DNA from: an uncultured Eubacterium sp.
Lineage (GTDB): Bacteria; Bacillota; Clostridia; Lachnospirales; Lachnospiraceae
Reading direction: 5' to 3'
Assembly: GCF_934295145.1 (NCBI RefSeq)
Contig: NZ_CAKRAS010000058.1
Location: 1 to 17,050, forward strand
Length of the DNA: 17,050 bases
The notes beneath the pieces are model-generated. The model did not search any database and had not been told where the DNA came from. It saw only the letters and a list, made by a program, of their open reading frames with translations. The translations under genes and the position numbers were made by a program. This document shows, one piece after another, positions 1 through 7,084 of this stretch. Positions within the stretch are counted from its first letter, which is position 1; every line of letters begins with the position of its first letter.

Positions 1-53
1 ATGGCAGTCGCCATATTTCCACCACCGATGAAAGTAATCATTTTTTCAATCAT
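1..53 (-). CDS. proC: pyrroline-5-carboxylate reductase, first 17 codons only
   Basis: Reverse-strand gene running off the left edge; only the N-terminus is visible. It reads MIEKMITFIGGGNMATA, matching the start of ProC enzymes: a short beta strand followed by the G-x-G-x-x-A type NAD(P)-binding turn with the GNM signature. ProC makes the last step of proline synthesis (pyrroline-5-carboxylate to proline) in the cytoplasm. An AAAGGAG ribosome binding site lies at 64-70, ten bases before the ATG, which fixes the start. Other Rossmann reductases can begin similarly, so the call rests on a short stretch. Confidence 0.7.
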   Translation of the reverse strand, partial: MIEKMITFIGGGNMATA

Positions 54-112
54 AAGTTGCAACTCCTTTCAAAAATTGCAGTAAGATCATAGAATGATAA
101 AGTGTGAGAAAT

Positions 113-132
113 CCTGTTTTGCAGAAAACAGG
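113..132. repeat. 8-bp perfect inverted repeat upstream of proC
   Basis: CCTGTTTT (113-120) and AAAACAGG (125-132) form a perfect 8-bp stem with loop GCAG. It lies 60 bp upstream of the proC start, in its presumed promoter region. It has no T-run on either side, so an operator or 5' leader hairpin is more likely than a terminator. Confidence 0.4.
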
Positions 133-183
133 AAGATAATATTCTGATCGCTGCATTTTTTGTGAAATCTGTTTTATAAAAAT

Positions 184-222
184 GGGATGCCAGAAATACG
201 CATTTGTATTTGATGGCATCCC
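184..222 (-). terminator. rho-independent terminator of crt
   Basis: GGGATGCCA (184-192) pairs with TGGCATCCC (214-222), and inside it AAATAC (194-199) pairs with GTATTT (206-211). Read on the reverse strand, the hairpin is followed by ATTTTTATAAAA. It sits about 50 bp past the crt stop and separates crt from proC. Confidence 0.75.
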
Positions 223-275
223 TCCATTGGATTATCGGAAAATCATAAGATCTTCATTTTAAAAGCCTGTTCGAT

Positions 276-1055
276 TTAGAAATCTGTAAAGTTTTTCTCT
301 TTACGTTTCTCAAGGAAAGCTGTCATTCCTTCTGTTTTGTCATGTGTAGAGCATGTCATACCGAAGAGGTTTGCTTCGTACTCAACAGCATTCTTGATGT
401 CCATATCGTAACCGTTATTGATTGCAGCTTTTGCGATTGAAACAGCATAGCTTGCATTACGTGCGATTTTTCCTGCTAATTTCTTAGCAGTAGCCATCAG
501 CTCTTCCTGAGGAACAACTTTATTTACAAGTCCGATTCTGTAAGCTTCTGCAGCATCGATATTCTGGCATGCAAAGATCATTTCTTTTGCACGTCCCATA
601 CCAACCAGGCGGGCAAGTCTCTGTGTACCACCGAATCCCGGGATGATTCCAAGACCACACTCCGGCTGTCCGAATAATGCGTTTTCAGAAGCGATACGGA
701 TATCACAAGCCATGGAAATCTCACATCCACCGCCTAATGCAAAACCGTTTACAGCTGCGATCGTAACCTGACGCATATTCTGTAATTTAAAGAACGGCTC
801 TGAAGCTCTCATACCGAAAGCACGTCCCTCTGCTGCAGAGAAGTTAACCATCTCAGAGATGTCTGCACCTGCAACGAAAGATTTCTCGCCTGCACCTGTA
901 AGGATAACAACTTTGATGTCGTCTCTTCCTTCAATCTCTGTCAGAACTTCGTTTAACTCTGTCAGAGTCTCACTGTTCAGTGCGTTTAATGCCTTTGGTC
1001 TGTTAATGGTAAGTACGGCGATTGGGCCTTCTACTTCTAAAAGTAAATTATTCAT
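276..1055 (-). CDS. crt: enoyl-CoA hydratase / 3-hydroxybutyryl-CoA dehydratase (crotonase)
   Basis: 259-residue protein, the usual length of a crotonase. It hydrates crotonyl-CoA or dehydrates 3-hydroxybutyryl-CoA reversibly, a step in butyrate formation in the clostridial cytoplasm. Visible family features are the first oxyanion-hole segment AGADISEM (62-69), the second around GGGCE (108-112), and the two catalytic glutamates expected for hydratases, E112 and E132 (in QPECGLG), followed by GFGGTQRL. Both glutamates support hydratase chemistry over isomerase. The start has a good GGAGG site at 1064-1068. It is a monocistronic unit: a hairpin terminator follows, and mutY diverges upstream. 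The usual clostridial partners (hbd, thl, bcd-etfAB) are not in this window, so the butyrate role is inferred from sequence alone. Confidence 0.88.
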   Translation of the reverse strand: MNNLLLEVEGPIAVLTINRPKALNALNSETLTELNEVLTEIEGRDDIKVVILTGAGEKSFVAGADISEMVNFSAAEGRAFGMRASEPFFKLQNMRQVTIAAVNGFALGGGCEISMACDIRIASENALFGQPECGLGIIPGFGGTQRLARLVGMGRAKEMIFACQNIDAAEAYRIGLVNKVVPQEELMATAKKLAGKIARNASYAVSIAKAAINNGYDMDIKNAVEYEANLFGMTCSTHDKTEGMTAFLEKRKEKNFTDF

Positions 1056-1115
1056 TTCAAATACCTCCTGTTTTGGTAGTTCATGTATTATGTAATACCA
1101 TTACTCAACAATCTG

Positions 1116-1144
1116 ATTATACACCATATTTGTTAAAAAGAAAA
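1116..1144 (-). promoter_or_regulatory. possible crt promoter
   Basis: On the reverse strand a perfect TATAAT (1116-1121) lies about 60 bp upstream of the crt start. The hexamer 17 bp further up is TTTTCT (1139-1144), a weak -35. The -10 is convincing and the -35 is not. Confidence 0.4.
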
Positions 1145-1247
1145 CAATAAAACTGAGATTTGCCAGTAGAAAAAGTATAAAAAATCTGTTAAAGTGCTAA
1201 AAGATATAAATGAATAGATTATTAGTATAAAAAGAGGAATAGAAAGA

Positions 1248-2336
1248 ATGCTGGAGGATTTTAAATTAGAACAGATCGTGGAACCATTGCTTGCATGGTT
1301 TGAAAAAAATGCACGGACGCTGCCATGGCGTTCTGTTGCCACTCCGTATCGTGTATGGGTGTCAGAAATTATGCTGCAGCAGACCAGGGTGGAAGCAGTC
1401 AAACCATATTTTGAACGTTTTATGACAGCACTGCCGGATGTAAAAGACCTTGCAGAATGTGAGGAAGAGAAACTTCTGAAATTGTGGGAAGGCCTTGGAT
1501 ATTATAACCGGGTGCGGAATATGCAGATTGCGGCTCAGACTGTGATGGAAGAGTATGGCGGAATGCTGCCGGCAGATTATGAAAAACTGCTTTCTCTGAA
1601 AGGAATTGGCAACTATACAGCGGGAGCAATTGCTTCTATTGCATATGGAATTCCGGTTCCAGCGGTGGATGGAAATGTATTGCGGATTCTGATGCGCGTA
1701 TCTGCGGACGATTCGGATATTATGAAGCAGTCTGTAAAAACAAAGGTAGAAAAAGCACTTCAGGATGTGATTCCGAAGGATCGGGCAGGTAGTTTTAATC
1801 AGGCACTTATGGAACTTGGTGCCATCGTCTGTGTGCCAAATGGAGAACCATTGTGTGGACAATGCCCATGGTATGATTTTTGTGAAACGCGAAAGCGAGG
1901 ACTCTGGCAGGAACTTCCGGTGAAAAAGAAGGCGAAAGCCAGGAGGATTGAAGACCGCACCGTACTTGTAATCCGTGATGGGGAGCGTGTGGTTTTGAAA
2001 AAACGACCGAAAAAGGGACTGCTGGCCGGATTGTATGAATTTCCGAATGAACTGGGAAATCTTTCCGAGGATGAGGCGCTGCATGTGGTGCAGGAAATGC
2101 ATCTGCATCCGATGCGGATTCAGAAACTGGAAGATGCGAAACATATTTTTTCCCATGTGGAATGGCATATGCAGGGGTATATGGTGGAAGTGGATTCGCT
2201 GACCAGAGAAGAAGCAGGGCTTTTATTTGTAGAGGCGGCACATTCCGAGGAGGCATATCCGATACCGTCGGCTTTTGCGGCATATACAAAATATATGAAC
2301 ATTCGGCTTGGAAATGAAAGGTTTGAAGAGAAGTAG
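1248..2336 (+). CDS. mutY: A/G-specific adenine DNA glycosylase MutY
   Basis: 362-residue base-excision repair enzyme that removes adenine mispaired with 8-oxoguanine. Catalytic domain: LPWR, then SEIMLQQTRV with the catalytic Glu (E40); helix-hairpin-helix LKGIGNYTAGA (118-128); catalytic Asp D141 in AVDGNV. The [4Fe-4S] cysteines are C195, C203, C206 and C212, spaced C-x7-C-x2-C-x5-C, one residue longer in the first gap than the E. coli x6 spacing. From about residue 233 a NUDIX-like domain (KKRPKKGLLAGLYEFP) recognises 8-oxoguanine. The start follows AGAGGA. The gene diverges from crt and appears monocistronic; a G+C hairpin lies just after the stop. Confidence 0.95.
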   Translation: MLEDFKLEQIVEPLLAWFEKNARTLPWRSVATPYRVWVSEIMLQQTRVEAVKPYFERFMTALPDVKDLAECEEEKLLKLWEGLGYYNRVRNMQIAAQTVMEEYGGMLPADYEKLLSLKGIGNYTAGAIASIAYGIPVPAVDGNVLRILMRVSADDSDIMKQSVKTKVEKALQDVIPKDRAGSFNQALMELGAIVCVPNGEPLCGQCPWYDFCETRKRGLWQELPVKKKAKARRIEDRTVLVIRDGERVVLKKRPKKGLLAGLYEFPNELGNLSEDEALHVVQEMHLHPMRIQKLEDAKHIFSHVEWHMQGYMVEVDSLTREEAGLLFVEAAHSEEAYPIPSAFAAYTKYMNIRLGNERFEEK

Positions 2337-2362
2337 CGTTCTCTGCGAGAACTTAAAAGAGG

Positions 2363-2384
2363 AGCCGATGCGTAGGCATCGGCT
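2363..2384 (+). terminator. hairpin after mutY, weak terminator
   Basis: AGCCGATGC (2363-2371), loop GTAG, then GCATCGGCT (2376-2384): a perfect 9-bp stem 26 bp past the mutY stop. No T-run follows on the forward strand, so termination is plausible but not classical. Confidence 0.5.
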
Positions 2385-2607
2385 ATACATGAAAAAGATT
2401 TATGAAAAGAAATTGAAAATTTCTAAGTTGTTTTGTGTAAGATCTTTATTTATCTTACAATTAGAAGTATATAGATAAATTGTGTCTTTCGTATGTGGAG
2501 AGTATGTTTTTTTTGCAAATAAAATGTGAACAAATTATGAAGAGCCTGTTTGCCGGATTTTTGTAAAGATGTATAGGTAAAACGTAAGAAAAATTTGAAA
2601 AAACAAG

Positions 2608-2636
2608 TTAATTTTTTCAGATTCGTGATGTATACT
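2608..2636 (+). promoter_or_regulatory. promoter of the glycosyltransferase leader
   Basis: TTAATT (2608-2613), 17-bp spacer, TATACT (2631-2636). Predicted start near 2643, only a few bases before the first helix of the structured leader. The long gap (about 310 nt) from start to the gene makes a leader RNA likely. Confidence 0.5.
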
Positions 2637-2647
2637 AAAAAGAAAGA

Positions 2648-2825
2648 TATATCAGATGTGAGATGACTCCCACCTCTGCAGGTGGTGAGCAACAAGATTA
2701 TATCAGTGGTGGGATTCAATCTCCCATCTGATATAGCCTCCGGCAGGATTGCAGAGATGCACAGAAGAATATGTCATGCATTGCATGACGTGCATCTCGC
2801 AGCAAGAATGCCGAGGGCATTCTTG
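2648..2825 (+). ncRNA. structured 5' leader element A (unrecognised)
   Basis: Three stacked structures follow the promoter. (1) TATATCAGATG (2648-2658) pairs perfectly with CATCTGATATA (2725-2735) and encloses the hairpin CCACCT/AGGTGG (2670-2675, 2680-2685). (2) GAGATGCAC (2754-2762) pairs with GTGCATCTC (2790-2798) around GTCATGC/GCATGAC (2773-2779, 2783-2789). (3) CAAGAATGCC (2803-2812) pairs with GGCATTCTTG (2816-2825), loop GAG. Blocks GAGATGAC, GAGCAACAAGA and the last hairpin recur in the leader of the corrinoid operon. No T-run follows hairpin 3, so it is not a simple terminator. It matches no riboswitch consensus I know. A long frame crosses the region, but its peptide resembles no protein family and is interrupted by these stems. 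Confidence 0.6.
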
Positions 2826-2954
2826 AACGGAAATAAAAAAGAAAAATTAAATGCAGAAAGAAGTTACCGGAATATAGAGATCGGAAGAGGCTGCCCGATT
2901 TTTGATGTATTTGATTTGACTTGTACACAAATAGGAAAAGGGGAAAATTCTTGT

Positions 2955-3971
2955 ATGAAGTTATTAACATTTACCGTACCCTGTTACAATTCACAGGACT
3001 ATATGCGCCGTTGTGTGGATTCTCTGCTGGTGGGCGGAGAAGATGTGGAAATTATTATTGTGGATGATGGTTCTACCGATGATACAGGCGCGATTGCAGA
3101 TGAATATGCAAAGGAATATCCGTCCATTGTCCGGGTGATACATCAGGAAAACGGAGGACACGGGGCTGGTCTGAATGCAGGACTGAATCATGCCACTGGT
3201 TTGTATTTCAAAGTTGTGGACAGTGATGATTGGGTAGATGCGGAGAGTTATCATCAAATTTTGGATACGTTACATAATCTGTGTTCTGCCGGATGCATGC
3301 TGGATATGATGATCAGCAATTTTGTGTATGAAAAAGAAGGGGCAAAGCATAAATCTGCGACTCGTTATCATAACATACTTCCGCAGGGACAGCTTTTTGG
3401 CTGGGAAGAGACGAAAAATTTTAAAATCGGAAAATATATTCTGATGCACTCGGTGATTTATCGGACACAGTTGCTGCGGGATTGCCATCTGGTACTGCCG
3501 AAGCATACCTTTTATGTGGATAATCTGTTTGTGTATGTGCCCTTGCCATATGTGAAGACGATGTATTACCTGGATGTGGATTTCTACCGTTATTATATCG
3601 GCAGAGATGATCAGTCCGTCAATGAAAAAAATATGATCAAAAATATTGACCAGCAGATTAAGGTTAATAAGATTATGGTGGATTCTTATGATCTGTGGAA
3701 AATATCGGATCGTCATCTTCGCCGCTATATGCTGAATTATCTGGAAATCATTACGGTGATTTCTACGGTAATGTTGCTGAAATCCGGAACCGAAGAAAAT
3801 CTGGAGAAAAAACGGGAACTCTGGACATATATCAAAAATGCGGATATTCGTTTATTCCATAAACTCAGAAACCGTATTATGGGACAGACATTAAATCTTC
3901 CGGGAAGAGGGGGCAGAAAACTGTCACTGACTATTTATAAAATATCTCAGAAGGTAATAGGATTCAATTAG
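2955..3971 (+). CDS. family 2 glycosyltransferase
   Basis: 338 residues from the ATG at 2955, preceded by AGGAAAAGGGG. The open frame extends upstream to 2682, but homology begins exactly at MKLLTFTVPCYNS, so the later start is chosen. GT-A fold features: TVPCYN at the N-terminus, nucleotide-binding DDGS (37-40), GLNAGLNHATG, and the metal-binding DSDDW (89-93). The C-terminal half is helical and basic, with no membrane span that I can see. It probably transfers a sugar to a cell-surface polysaccharide or lipid carrier at the inner membrane face; donor and acceptor are unknown. It is monocistronic, between mutY and converging pncB, with a long structured leader and a large palindrome after the stop. 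Confidence 0.88.
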   Translation: MKLLTFTVPCYNSQDYMRRCVDSLLVGGEDVEIIIVDDGSTDDTGAIADEYAKEYPSIVRVIHQENGGHGAGLNAGLNHATGLYFKVVDSDDWVDAESYHQILDTLHNLCSAGCMLDMMISNFVYEKEGAKHKSATRYHNILPQGQLFGWEETKNFKIGKYILMHSVIYRTQLLRDCHLVLPKHTFYVDNLFVYVPLPYVKTMYYLDVDFYRYYIGRDDQSVNEKNMIKNIDQQIKVNKIMVDSYDLWKISDRHLRRYMLNYLEIITVISTVMLLKSGTEENLEKKRELWTYIKNADIRLFHKLRNRIMGQTLNLPGRGGRKLSLTIYKISQKVIGFN

Positions 3972-3982
3972 GGGATTATTAC

Positions 3983-4120
3983 GGGAAATTGTGTTGTTAA
4001 AAAAGAAGGTTATGAAAAGGGACTCTGCTATTTTTTCTCTGAGGCTAACAATCGCTCTCAGAGAAAAAATAGCCAGAGTCCCTTTATGGTAGGCTTTGTG
4101 TTTAAACAACACAATTTCCC
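3983..4120. repeat. nested double palindrome after the glycosyltransferase
   Basis: An outer perfect 16-bp inverted repeat, GGGAAATTGTGTTGTT (3983-3998) and AACAACACAATTTCCC (4105-4120), encloses a second long hairpin (4016-4085). It begins 11 bp after the glycosyltransferase stop. The size and nesting go beyond a normal terminator and suggest a small palindromic mobile or REP-like unit. Confidence 0.75.
4016..4085. terminator. 28-bp hairpin with conserved apex, bidirectional terminator
   Basis: AAAGGGACTCTG (4016-4027) pairs with CAGAGTCCCTTT (4074-4085), and CTATTTTTTCTCTGAG (4028-4043) pairs with 4057-4072, with only C4073 bulged. The apex holds GCTAACAATCGC (4044-4055), the reverse complement of the 12-mer seen at 4287 and 8401. 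It lies between convergent genes and could stop transcription from both sides. Confidence 0.7.
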
Positions 4121-4200
4121 TTACGTCGTGTCACACATGCGGCACGAAGTGCAGGGGGCGCAAAAATTTACTAATTTCACAGAGTAAATTAAGAACTCCT

Positions 4201-4295
4201 GAAATTTTCCCTGGCAAGTGATTGCTCTGTACATTTTTGGCAATATATATGTAAATAGCGGGCTCAGAGCAAATTTTTCCTGGCAAGCGATTGTT
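4201..4295. repeat. 26-nt direct repeat, two copies
   Basis: Positions 4201-4226 and 4270-4295 match at 22 of 26 bases (core CCTGGCAAG, then YGATTG). The right copy forms the ascending arm of the hairpin at 4259-4325; the left copy looks like a decayed remnant of the same unit lacking its descending arm. Confidence 0.6.
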
Positions 4296-4325
4296 AGCTG
4301 CCGGGACAAATTTGGCTGAGTCCGC
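4259..4325 (-). terminator. hairpin with conserved apex downstream of pncB
   Basis: GCGG (4259-4262) pairs with CCGC (4322-4325), then CTCAG with CTGAG and AAATTT with AAATTT. The apical stem CCTGGCA (4279-4285) pairs with TGCCGGG (4299-4305) and closes on GCGATTGTTAGC (4287-4298). It starts about 40 bp past the pncB stop on the reverse strand. The following tract on that strand is T-rich but not a clean run. Confidence 0.55.
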
Positions 4326-4365
4326 TTTCATAATACTACCGTATAGCCATAAATTTTAAGCCACC

Positions 4366-5829
4366 CTAAACATGATATTTTGCTGTACTAAGTTCATTGA
4401 ACACCGTTTGCTTCATATTGTACAGCTTATCAGAAAGATCTACATACACCTTAGACGGATTTACAAAACGCATATTCTCATCCCAGAGTGTAGCTTTCTC
4501 CTGTGTACAGATATTCTGAATTTCCATAACACTCGGAGAAGTGTACACGCATTTTCCTTCTTCGAAGATTGGAACCAGCAGTTTTCTCATGTTATAAGTG
4601 CCGCCAACGAGACGTGTCCGTTTCCATGTTTCAGTCGGATCAAAGAGTACCATGTCTTCATTTGCATCGAATGTTTCATCTGCAAGGCAAATCAGATCTG
4701 CACGGATTTTTCCTGTTTCTTTATCATAAATACGATAAATTTCTTTGTTTCCCGGATTAGTCACTTTCTCAGTATTTTCGGAAAGTTTAATCTTCGGTGT
4801 GAAGTTACCGTCCTCGTTGCGGATAGCAGCCAGTTTGTATACACCGCCGAAAGCCGGGCAGTCTCTGGAAGTGATCAGGCTTGTGCCGACACCCCAGGAA
4901 GTGATCTTTGCACCCTGGATTTTCAGAGTCTCGATCAGGTATTCATCAAGGTCGTTGGAAGCGGAGATGATCGCATCCGGGAATCCGGCTGCATCCAGCA
5001 TTTTACGAACTTTTTTGGACAGGTAAGCCAGGTCACCACTATCCATACGGATACCATAATTATGAAGTTCCACACCGGCGTCTTTCATTTCCTGGAACAC
5101 GCGGATCGCGTTTGGAATACCGGATTTTAAAGTGTCATAAGTATCTACCAGCAAAATGCAGGCATTCGGATATAACTCTGCGTATGTTTTGAATGCAGTA
5201 TACTCATCCGGGAAACTCATGATCCAGCTGTGTGCGTGGGTTCCTTTTACCGGAATATTGAAAATCTGTCCGGCAAGTACGTTGGAAGTTCCACAGCAGC
5301 CACCGATGACAGCAGCGCGGGCACCGTAAATACCGGAGTCCGGTCCCTGGGCACGGCGTAGTCCGAATTCCATGACTCCGTCATTTTGTGCCGCATAGCA
5401 GACGCGGGCTGCTTTTGTGGCGATCAGACTCTGGTGATTCATGATATTTAAAATTGCTGTCTCTACCAACTGTGCCTCCATGATCGGAGCAACCACTTTG
5501 ATAAATGGCTCACGTGGGAAAATCACTGTTCCTTCCGGAATTGCGTAAATGCTTCCGGAGAAGCGGAATGTGCTGAGGTATTTTAAGAAATCCTCGTCAA
5601 ACATGTTCAGGCTCTGGAGATAACGGATATCGTCAGCAGAGAACTGAAGGTTTTTGATATAGTCGATGACCTGTTCCAGTCCGCAGGCGATGGCATAACC
5701 GCCTCCGCATGGATTTTCACGGTAAAAAGCATCAAAGACAACCACGTCCTGGTTCTGCGCTTTGAAATAACCCTGCATCATGGTTATCTCATATAAATCA
5801 GTGAGCAATGTCAGATTTAATGATCTCAT
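4366..5829 (-). CDS. pncB: nicotinate phosphoribosyltransferase
   Basis: 487 residues, normal for the long bacterial NAPRTase. It converts nicotinate and PRPP (with ATP) to nicotinate mononucleotide, the entry step of NAD salvage in the cytoplasm. Family features: N-terminal LLTDLYEITMMQGYF, GLRRAQGPD (156-164), GTHAHSWIMSFPDEY (196-210) carrying the histidine region phosphorylated in the family, RMDSGDL (261-267) in the PRPP/product site, and SNDLDEY. The ATG at 5829 has no ribosome binding site immediately in front; the only strong one, GGGAGGAA, serves a 10-codon frame whose stop overlaps this ATG. Upstream in-frame codons hit a TAG with no alternative ATG. Appears monocistronic, facing the glycosyltransferase. 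Confidence 0.93.
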   Translation of the reverse strand: MRSLNLTLLTDLYEITMMQGYFKAQNQDVVVFDAFYRENPCGGGYAIACGLEQVIDYIKNLQFSADDIRYLQSLNMFDEDFLKYLSTFRFSGSIYAIPEGTVIFPREPFIKVVAPIMEAQLVETAILNIMNHQSLIATKAARVCYAAQNDGVMEFGLRRAQGPDSGIYGARAAVIGGCCGTSNVLAGQIFNIPVKGTHAHSWIMSFPDEYTAFKTYAELYPNACILLVDTYDTLKSGIPNAIRVFQEMKDAGVELHNYGIRMDSGDLAYLSKKVRKMLDAAGFPDAIISASNDLDEYLIETLKIQGAKITSWGVGTSLITSRDCPAFGGVYKLAAIRNEDGNFTPKIKLSENTEKVTNPGNKEIYRIYDKETGKIRADLICLADETFDANEDMVLFDPTETWKRTRLVGGTYNMRKLLVPIFEEGKCVYTSPSVMEIQNICTQEKATLWDENMRFVNPSKVYVDLSDKLYNMKQTVFNELSTAKYHV

Positions 5830-5858
5830 AGTATCAGTATTGACCGGCGGCCGGTCAT
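5826..5858 (-). CDS. 10-codon upstream ORF overlapping the pncB start
   Basis: Reverse-strand ATG at 5858 with a GGGAGGAA site (about 5859-5866) encodes MTGRRSILIL and stops at TGA (5828-5826). The TGA overlaps the pncB ATG (5829-5827) as ATGA, the classic translational-coupling arrangement. The peptide has no recognisable family. It could couple pncB translation to the leader, or be a chance frame under a displaced ribosome site. Confidence 0.45.
   Translation of the reverse strand: MTGRRSILIL
5841..5857 (-). promoter_or_regulatory. G+C hairpin between ribosome site and pncB start
   Basis: TGACCGG (5841-5847), loop CGG, CCGGTCA (5851-5857): a perfect 7-bp stem inside the upstream ORF, directly after its ATG. 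It would hide the path from the GGGAGGAA site to the pncB ATG or, if folded, draw the two closer. It is also a perfect dyad that a repressor could bind. Confidence 0.5.
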
Positions 5859-6052
5859 TTCCTCCCTATCCTTATAAAATATACAAATTAATATGCAAAT
5901 ACTGATGTCACTGTTTTTTATCAGTAAATTTTAGGCAAACGCCTTTTTACCAGTATACACTTTTTTCAGAAAACTTCCAGTTTTTTTTCAATATAATGCG
6001 GAGAAAGTGTGACTGTATTTGAATAGTAAAATTTTCTTGTTCTGTGAAATTG

Positions 6053-6073
6053 ATTTTTCAAATATTGAAAAAT
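6053..6073. promoter_or_regulatory. 21-bp AT-rich palindrome upstream of the corrinoid operon
   Basis: ATTTTTCAA (6053-6061), centre ATA, TTGAAAAAT (6065-6073): nine-base perfect arms. It lies about 25 bp before the first LysR-type motif in the pncB/corrinoid-protein intergenic region. Operator or upstream curved element; function not established. Confidence 0.4.
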
Positions 6074-6097
6074 GGGTTATGCGTTTATGGAACTTGC

Positions 6098-6115
6098 ATA
6101 ACTAAATTGCATGAT
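6098..6115 (+). promoter_or_regulatory. LysR-type recognition motif, site 1
   Basis: ATAACTAAATTGCATGAT fits ATWAC-N8-ATGAY, with T-N11-A (T at 2, A at 14). Centre near -64 of the promoter at 6134-6162, with 18 bp between motif and -35. GTTATGC (6076-6082) and GCATAAC (6096-6102) additionally form an inverted repeat around it. Confidence 0.6.
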
Positions 6116-6133
6116 ATTACTTTGAAAAGTAAT

Positions 6134-6162
6134 TTTACATTTTCTGAATCAATTTATATACT
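6134..6162 (+). promoter_or_regulatory. corrinoid operon promoter P1
   Basis: TTTACA (6134-6139), 17-bp spacer, TATACT (6157-6162). Close to consensus and placed exactly 18 bp after the LysR-type motif. Predicted start near 6169. Confidence 0.6.
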
Positions 6163-6194
6163 TGAATCAGTAAGAAAACAGAAAAAGGAATAAG

Positions 6195-6210
6195 CTCATA
6201 ATCAGATGAG
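6195..6210. promoter_or_regulatory. CTCAT-N6-ATGAG operator
   Basis: CTCATAATCAGATGAG is a perfect 5-6-5 dyad, two bases upstream of the -35 of P2. The same 16-mer with two changes occupies the same place at 12390-12405 before the reverse methyltransferase gene. It could bind the PucR-type or another regulator of the locus. Confidence 0.6.
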
Positions 6211-6212
6211 AA

Positions 6213-6241
6213 TTTACGGTATGAGCAAATCTGTTTATACT
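6213..6241 (+). promoter_or_regulatory. corrinoid operon promoter P2
   Basis: TTTACG (6213-6218), 17-bp spacer, TATACT (6236-6241), then GAAAC. The same TATACTGAA context occurs at the promoters at 8577 and 12359. Predicted start near 6248, giving a leader of about 175 nt that contains element B. Confidence 0.6.
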
Positions 6242-6276
6242 GAAACCAGAACAAAGGGTTACTAGTCGGATACATT

Positions 6277-6338
6277 AGATACGAGATGACACCAGTATCT
6301 ATAGGTGACGAGCAGCAAGAATGCCGATGGCATTCTTG
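6277..6338 (+). ncRNA. structured 5' leader element B, related to element A
   Basis: Shares GAGATGAC (6283-6290), a short CACC/GGTG stem (6290-6293, 6304-6307), GAGCAGCAAGA and the 10-bp hairpin CAAGAATGCC/GGCATTCTTG (6316-6325, 6329-6338) with the glycosyltransferase leader. AGATAC (6277-6282) can also pair with GTATCT (6295-6300), which excludes the CACC/GGTG stem, so two alternative folds exist. No cobalamin-riboswitch core is seen, although the operon handles corrinoid. Confidence 0.55.
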
Positions 6339-6424
6339 AATTTCAGGGGATGAAGAAAAATGCCAGACGAAGGATATTTTCTGATGTTAAATCCGACAGT
6401 GAGTTAAGATGAGGAGGAGAAAGT

Positions 6425-7060
6425 ATGTCAGTTATTAATGAGATTTCAGAAGCTTTACAGAAAGGAAAAAGAAAAGATGTAACCAGATTAGTGCAGCAGG
6501 CTATTGATGAAGGAATGGACGCAGCAACTATTTTAAAAGACGGTCTTCTTGCAGGAATGAACATTATCGGTGAAAAATTCAAAAATGATGAAGTATTTGT
6601 ACCAGAAGTATTGGTTGCAGCTCGTGCCATGAATGCAGGAACCGCGCTTTTAAAACCACTTCTTTCCGGAGATGCAGCAGAACCGCTTGGAAAAGCCTGC
6701 ATCGGAACCGTAAAAGGTGATATGCATGACATCGGTAAAAACCTGGTTCGTATGATGATCGAAGGAAAGGGTATTGAGATCATTGACCTTGGTGTAGATG
6801 TAGATCCGCAGGATTTTGTTAAATGTGCCATTGAGAATGACTGCAGCATTATCTGCTGTTCCGCACTTCTGACAACAACTATGCCGATGCTTGGTGAAGT
6901 AGTAAAAGCAGCAGAAGAAGCTGGTATCCGTGATAAAGTAACCATCATGGTTGGCGGTGCTCCGGTAAATCAGGCATTTGCAGACAGCATTCATGCAGAC
7001 ATTTATACAGAGGACGCAGCTTCTGCAGCTGATGCGGCTGTAGCAGTATTTGCAAACTAA
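6425..7060 (+). CDS. corrinoid (cobamide-binding) methyl-carrier protein
   Basis: 211 residues, standard for the MtbC/MttC/MtaC-type carrier. The N-terminal helical cap (about 1-85) contains the GMNIIGEKFKNDEVFVPEVL signature. The Rossmann-like B12 domain carries D99-x-H101-x-x-G104 (GDMHDIGKN), whose histidine is the lower cobalt ligand, then SALLTTTMP and GGAPV, which cradle the nucleotide tail. It shuttles a methyl group from a substrate methyltransferase to a second methyltransferase. Start fixed by AGGAGGAG seven bases before the ATG. It is first in the operon, 160 bp ahead of an MtaA-type methyltransferase, its likely partner; hairpins between the two may set unequal dosage. The substrate class cannot be read from this protein. 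Confidence 0.93.
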   Translation: MSVINEISEALQKGKRKDVTRLVQQAIDEGMDAATILKDGLLAGMNIIGEKFKNDEVFVPEVLVAARAMNAGTALLKPLLSGDAAEPLGKACIGTVKGDMHDIGKNLVRMMIEGKGIEIIDLGVDVDPQDFVKCAIENDCSIICCSALLTTTMPMLGEVVKAAEEAGIRDKVTIMVGGAPVNQAFADSIHADIYTEDAASAADAAVAVFAN

Positions 7061-7084
7061 TTTCAATACGAAAGGATAGATTTT

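Noticed and set aside
2682..2954. N-terminal extension of the glycosyltransferase frame (GTG at 2682)
   Set aside because: The extra 91 residues resemble no domain, overlap perfect RNA stems of the leader, and homology starts at the ATG at 2955, which has its own ribosome site.
5872..5960. A pncB promoter
   Set aside because: Several AT-rich candidates exist on the reverse strand (TATACT near 5955, TTTGCA with TATAAG near 5872-5900), but none has both boxes and sensible spacing to the leader, so no choice could be supported.
6169..6424. Cobalamin riboswitch before the corrinoid operon
   Set aside because: I looked for the conserved B12-box and receptor core and found none; the leader has a different structure.
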